NCBI GenBank assembly: GCA_023212695.1 | Contig: JALCCG010000270.1 | Coordinates: forward strand, 9,637-28,134 | Source: Sporisorium sorghi | Lineage: Eukaryota; Basidiomycota; Ustilaginomycetes; Ustilaginales; Ustilaginaceae | DNA length: 18,498 nt | Direction of reading: 5' to 3' | Part shown: positions 15,731 to 18,498 of the stretch, one piece after another | Layout of the letters: every line of letters begins with the position of its first letter | Position numbering within the stretch: position 1 is the first letter of the stretch | Made by a program: the position numbers and the translations under genes | Notes under the pieces: model-generated | The model's input: only the letters and a program-made list of their open reading frames with translations | What the model was told of the DNA's origin: nothing | The model's database searches: none

Positions 15731-17065
15731 ATGTCGAACAAGCGCGTCCGAGGACTGGCCATCCACAGGCCCATCCTGTACGGCTCGACCTCGACACCAC
15801 TCACACCAGCAGAGAAGCTCGCTGCACCACCAGACCACACACACAAATGGACCGTCGCCGTGCGGAGTGCAGCTTCACTCCCACTGCCCTCGCTCTCCGC
15901 CATTTCGGGCGCCCCCAACGGCAGCAGCTTCGAACCAGGCTCAGAGATCGGTGCTGTCACCGCCGCAAATGGCGGCACGACGACGCCCTCATCCACCTCG
16001 GCTGCAGCAGGCTCGTCTGCCACCATCTCGACGCGTGGACGCGATCAGGAACACGACTACCACAAGATGGTTGGCAACAGGGACGACATCTCGCACTTTA
16101 TCAAGCGTGTACAGTTCAAGCTGCACGACACGTATGCGCAGCCCACGCGCAATGTGGATCGGTTCCCGTTCCATGTGACGGAAACAGGGTGGGGAGAGTT
16201 CGAGATCCAGATCAAGATCTTCTTTGTGCCCGAGGCCAACGAGAAGCCGCTCACGCTGTTTCATCATCTGAAGCTGCATCCGTGGCTTCAGAGTGTGGCG
16301 GCTGTGGAGGCTGAGCCGCCAGCACCGGCAATTCCTGCACCGCTTCCTCCCGCCGACACGTCCGCTCCTTCGGATACCACACAGGCACCAGAAGGCAACG
16401 TCGAACAGAGTGGAGAAGCATCCAGTTCCGCGAATGGGACAAAGCAGGAGGCAGAGACGGACAGCATGGACGTCGATGATTCCAACACCACCATTGCACA
16501 AGCGGAAGCGGCACCAAACTCATCTGCAGACCCCTCAACAGCCGCGACAGAGCCATCGACAGCAGCAACCGCACCAGCAGAACCACCGAAACCAGCCCTT
16601 CCACCCGTCGTCCACTCGTGGCAGTACGACGAGATCGTATTCCCCGAACCCATGGAGCCGTTCTACGACATTCTCTCGACACATCCGCCCACGCCGCTCC
16701 CCGTCGTCTCGGCGCTGGCCTTTGCCGACCCCGCAGCGTACCGCTCCTACCTGTACGCGAAAGCGGACGCGGCCAAGGGGGGCAACGCTGGTGGTCCGGC
16801 GCCGATCCCGCCGCATCCGCTGCACACGCCGACGGGCTACCTCTTCGACGCGCTGTCGCTCGAGGCGCAGAACGCTGAGGCGGACCGGCTGGACATGGCG
16901 CGCGTCGCTGCTATTCGGGAGCTCGAGCGGGGGAGGGAGCAGCTGATCAAGGCCGAGAAGGCGCTCAAGGACGCCAGGGCTCGTATTGCCAGCTTGAACA
17001 GTGCCGCGCTCAAAGATTCGGCTGTTCCGTCTGCAGCAGCCTCTGGTGTTCCTCCAGCGTCCTAA
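15731..17065 (+). CDS. YAF9: YEATS-domain histone reader, Yaf9/GAS41-type subunit of SWR1 and NuA4
   Basis: Yaf9 reads acylated histone tails and is shared by the SWR1 (H2A.Z deposition) and NuA4 (H4 acetylation) complexes in the nucleus. The 444-residue product begins with the YEATS signature IHRPILYGST and DHTHKWTVAVR (35-45). The fold resumes with DDISHFIKRVQFKLHDTY, FPFHVTETGWGEFEIQIKIFF and EANEKPLTLFHHLKLHPW (118-185). W154 lies in the TGWGEF reader loop. The conserved block WQYDEIVFPEPMEPFYDIL (297-315) and a C-terminal coiled coil (about 385-423) complete the family plan. It is about twice the usual length because of a Ser/Gly/Thr-rich insert at 46-117 and an acidic, Pro/Ala/Thr-rich linker at 188-292. 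The splice option tested by eye for the first insert breaks the frame. An out-of-frame upstream ATG at 15651 could reduce initiation at 15731. Confidence 0.93.
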   Translation: MSNKRVRGLAIHRPILYGSTSTPLTPAEKLAAPPDHTHKWTVAVRSAASLPLPSLSAISGAPNGSSFEPGSEIGAVTAANGGTTTPSSTSAAAGSSATISTRGRDQEHDYHKMVGNRDDISHFIKRVQFKLHDTYAQPTRNVDRFPFHVTETGWGEFEIQIKIFFVPEANEKPLTLFHHLKLHPWLQSVAAVEAEPPAPAIPAPLPPADTSAPSDTTQAPEGNVEQSGEASSSANGTKQEAETDSMDVDDSNTTIAQAEAAPNSSADPSTAATEPSTAATAPAEPPKPALPPVVHSWQYDEIVFPEPMEPFYDILSTHPPTPLPVVSALAFADPAAYRSYLYAKADAAKGGNAGGPAPIPPHPLHTPTGYLFDALSLEAQNAEADRLDMARVAAIRELERGREQLIKAEKALKDARARIASLNSAALKDSAVPSAAASGVPPAS

Positions 17066-17154
17066 GGTTTGGATTCAAGACGAGATCTCGTCGTGTATTT
17101 GTACAGTCTCACACCGGAAATCACACTCGTTTTCACCAAATTAGCAAAGTGGTA

Positions 17155-17760
17155 TTACGGATGGGCGGGGACCTGGCAGCCGATGAACGAGGCGTAGATG
17201 GGCAGCGGGCCGTCCTCGTTACCGTGTTCGCCGAACTCGGCATGGAGGAATTGGTTGAAGACGTAGGGGACCCAGTCGGTGCCGTCGACGATGCAGGTGG
17301 CGGTGTAGCCGGACAAATACGTGTCGTCCGACGCAGCCGCCGCGCCGCCCGTGCACCCGCTCCTAAAGGCGACATCTTTGAGCGGGTTATCGTCGTCATC
17401 GTCGTCATCTGGGAGGGTTTTGCGCGAGAAGGGCGGGGCGGACTTGAGCGTGCGGATGCGGCGCGCACGCATGTCGTCCCGGAACGCAGAGCAGAAGGCG
17501 GTGAACGCGGGGCAGAGCGCCGACGCGGGTGGGCCCGGCAGGCCGACGGCGAACGTGCACGCCGACACGGAGGCGCCGGAGTCGTGTGGCCATTCGGGCA
17601 GCTCGCCGCTCCATTGGATACGGGCAAGTTGCGGCGCTGTGGATAGTGATGATGAAGGGTATGATGTTGTTGTTGTTGAGAGCGATGACGAGGAGGTGTG
17701 CGGGTCGAAGGCCGACAGCACGAGCTGCGCGAGCGCCAGGATCGAGGTTGGCACCTTCAT
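17155..17760 (-). CDS. Small secreted cysteine-containing protein, unknown family
   Basis: I do not recognise the family. The 201-residue product starts with a short hydrophobic segment (MKVPTSILALAQLVLSAF) that fits a signal peptide cut near residue 18. A Ser/Thr-rich stretch follows (22-41). Six cysteines (68, 83, 90, 136, 156, 195) allow three disulfides. Residues 118-124 are seven Asp in a row, encoded by a GAC/GAT repeat. The C-terminal half is rich in aromatic residues (VDGTDWVPYVFNQFLHAEFG). The upstream DNA is AUG-free in this direction back to about 18135, with CATC/CCACC-rich leader style, which supports a real gene. It converges on YAF9 with 89 bp between the stops. Size, secretion and cysteine content fit a candidate effector or surface protein of a smut fungus; that role is inference only. 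Confidence 0.7.
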   Translation of the reverse strand: MKVPTSILALAQLVLSAFDPHTSSSSLSTTTTSYPSSSLSTAPQLARIQWSGELPEWPHDSGASVSACTFAVGLPGPPASALCPAFTAFCSAFRDDMRARRIRTLKSAPPFSRKTLPDDDDDDDNPLKDVAFRSGCTGGAAAASDDTYLSGYTATCIVDGTDWVPYVFNQFLHAEFGEHGNEDGPLPIYASFIGCQVPAHP

Positions 17761-18371
17761 CCTTGGGCGTCTACAATCTTTCGAGCGCTCGGTCGATGTT
17801 GCTGATGGTGAGAGAAGGTCACGACGAAGTTGAGAGGTGGACGATGGTAGCGATGATGTAGGAGGTGGCTGGCTAGCTGGCTCGGTGGATCGGCCACCTG
17901 CTCCTTCTCTCGTCTCTCGTTACCTTAGCGCTACAGTAAATTGTCGGAAGGCTCGATTCCGTGCGCTTTGGTTGACCGAGATGAAGTCGGTGCGGTGTTG
18001 TGTGTTGCTCAAGTGAAAGCAGAGCAGAGCCCCGACCGGTCTTTGATCAAAGCTATACGACAACAAAGGGCCGACGAGCACAAGCACTGCAGCTATCCCT
18101 CGGAGACGTACACACTTTGCTTCGAGACTCTGCATTTGCGCCTTCCCTAGCGCATAGGAACAAAGGGCAGGAACGAGTTCAGCTCCCGACGCATCCCTTC
18201 GGTGCATCAGCGCTCTACACGACCATGACGCATCTGGGTTGTGCGGGCTGAAACATAGGCAAGTCGGTGCGTTGTCTTCAAGGTCCGAGGCCATCTTTCC
18301 GCAGCGTACGCCCAGCAAAGTGGGAAATTTTGAAACCCCTTCTCTCAAGAGAGTCCGTCGCTCACGTGGCA

Positions 18372-18375
<4 letters not shown>
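17761..18375 (-). promoter_or_regulatory. Leader and upstream region of the small secreted protein gene
   Basis: Read on the minus strand, the first 180 bases before the ATG are C/A/T-rich with CATC and CCACC elements and no AUG, like the other leaders in this window. Farther out the sequence is mixed and shows no gene. A GGCTGGCTAGCTGGCTCGG stretch near 17867-17885 is a small internal repeat. Open frames on the plus strand between 17941 and 18251 have no family features and are not called. Confidence 0.45.
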
Positions 18376-18424
<49 letters not shown>

Positions 18425-18470
18425 TTCCCCCCCCCCCCCCCCCCTCCCCCCCCCTCCCCCCCCCCCCCCC
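18376..18470. repeat. 95-base near-pure poly-C tract
   Basis: Apart from T at 18425, 18426, 18445 and 18455, every base is C. The first 49 are uninterrupted. On the minus strand this is poly-G, able to form G-quadruplexes, with an i-motif on the other strand. A tract like this is very unusual in a genome and close to the window end, so a sequencing or assembly artefact is a real possibility. The remaining 28 bases (18471-18498) show no feature. Confidence 0.9.
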
Positions 18471-18498
18471 TGCCCTGCACAGCTGCGCAGCATCGCCC

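Noticed and set aside
15866..16081. Reading the YEATS insert of YAF9 as an intron
   Set aside because: The acceptor ending at 16080 looks plausible, but the donors at 15860 and 15867 give lengths of 221 and 214 bases, which shift the frame. The insert is open and low complexity like others in this lineage.
17920..18480. A minus-strand frame beginning with a long poly-Gly stretch
   Set aside because: The poly-Gly is only the translation of the poly-C tract, and the rest has no family features.

Overview
This window reads as a piece of a nuclear genome from a smut-type basidiomycete (Ustilaginomycotina, most like Ustilago/Sporisorium/Pseudozyma relatives). The basis is GC-rich, C/G-ending codons, six long genes with no visible introns, C/T-rich leaders poor in AUG, in-frame low-complexity Ser/Ala/Gly/Pro inserts, and the mix of families present. 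The species assignment is inference from style and cannot be proved here. The window opens with 22 T and ends close to a 95-base almost pure C tract, so it may be a whole contig that broke at homopolymers.

Layout from left to right: (1) RPA135, the second-largest subunit of RNA polymerase I (+, 245-4123). (2) A gene-poor interval of about 2 kb (4124-6198). Its right third is a striking AUG-free, pyrimidine-rich leader. (3) A cryptochrome-DASH flavoprotein with a long Gly/Asn/Ser-rich tail (+, 6199-8889), followed by a CA microsatellite. (4) A secreted short tyrosinase-like copper enzyme (+, 9477-10610) behind a clear TATA box. (5) A convergent large mitochondrial pentatricopeptide-repeat protein (-, 10842-15017). 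(6) A 713-bp divergent promoter with poly(dA) and poly(dT) tracts. (7) A YEATS-domain protein of the Yaf9/GAS41 type, with a large insert inside the YEATS fold (+, 15731-17065). (8) A small secreted six-cysteine protein of unknown family (-, 17155-17760). (9) A right-hand non-coding region ending in the poly-C tract.

Most genes are unrelated housekeeping functions: rRNA synthesis, mitochondrial gene expression, and histone reading in SWR1/NuA4. The one pair with a plausible shared theme is CRY-DASH plus tyrosinase (light/UV response and pigment or phenol oxidation), but they have separate promoters and co-regulation is only a hypothesis. No mobile element, tRNA, rRNA or CRISPR array was seen. 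I did not find a convincing new multi-gene system. The best leads are the non-standard CuA neighbourhood of the tyrosinase, the split YEATS domain, the conserved-looking C-terminal module of the PPR protein, the orphan secreted protein, and the leader upstream of CRY-DASH.
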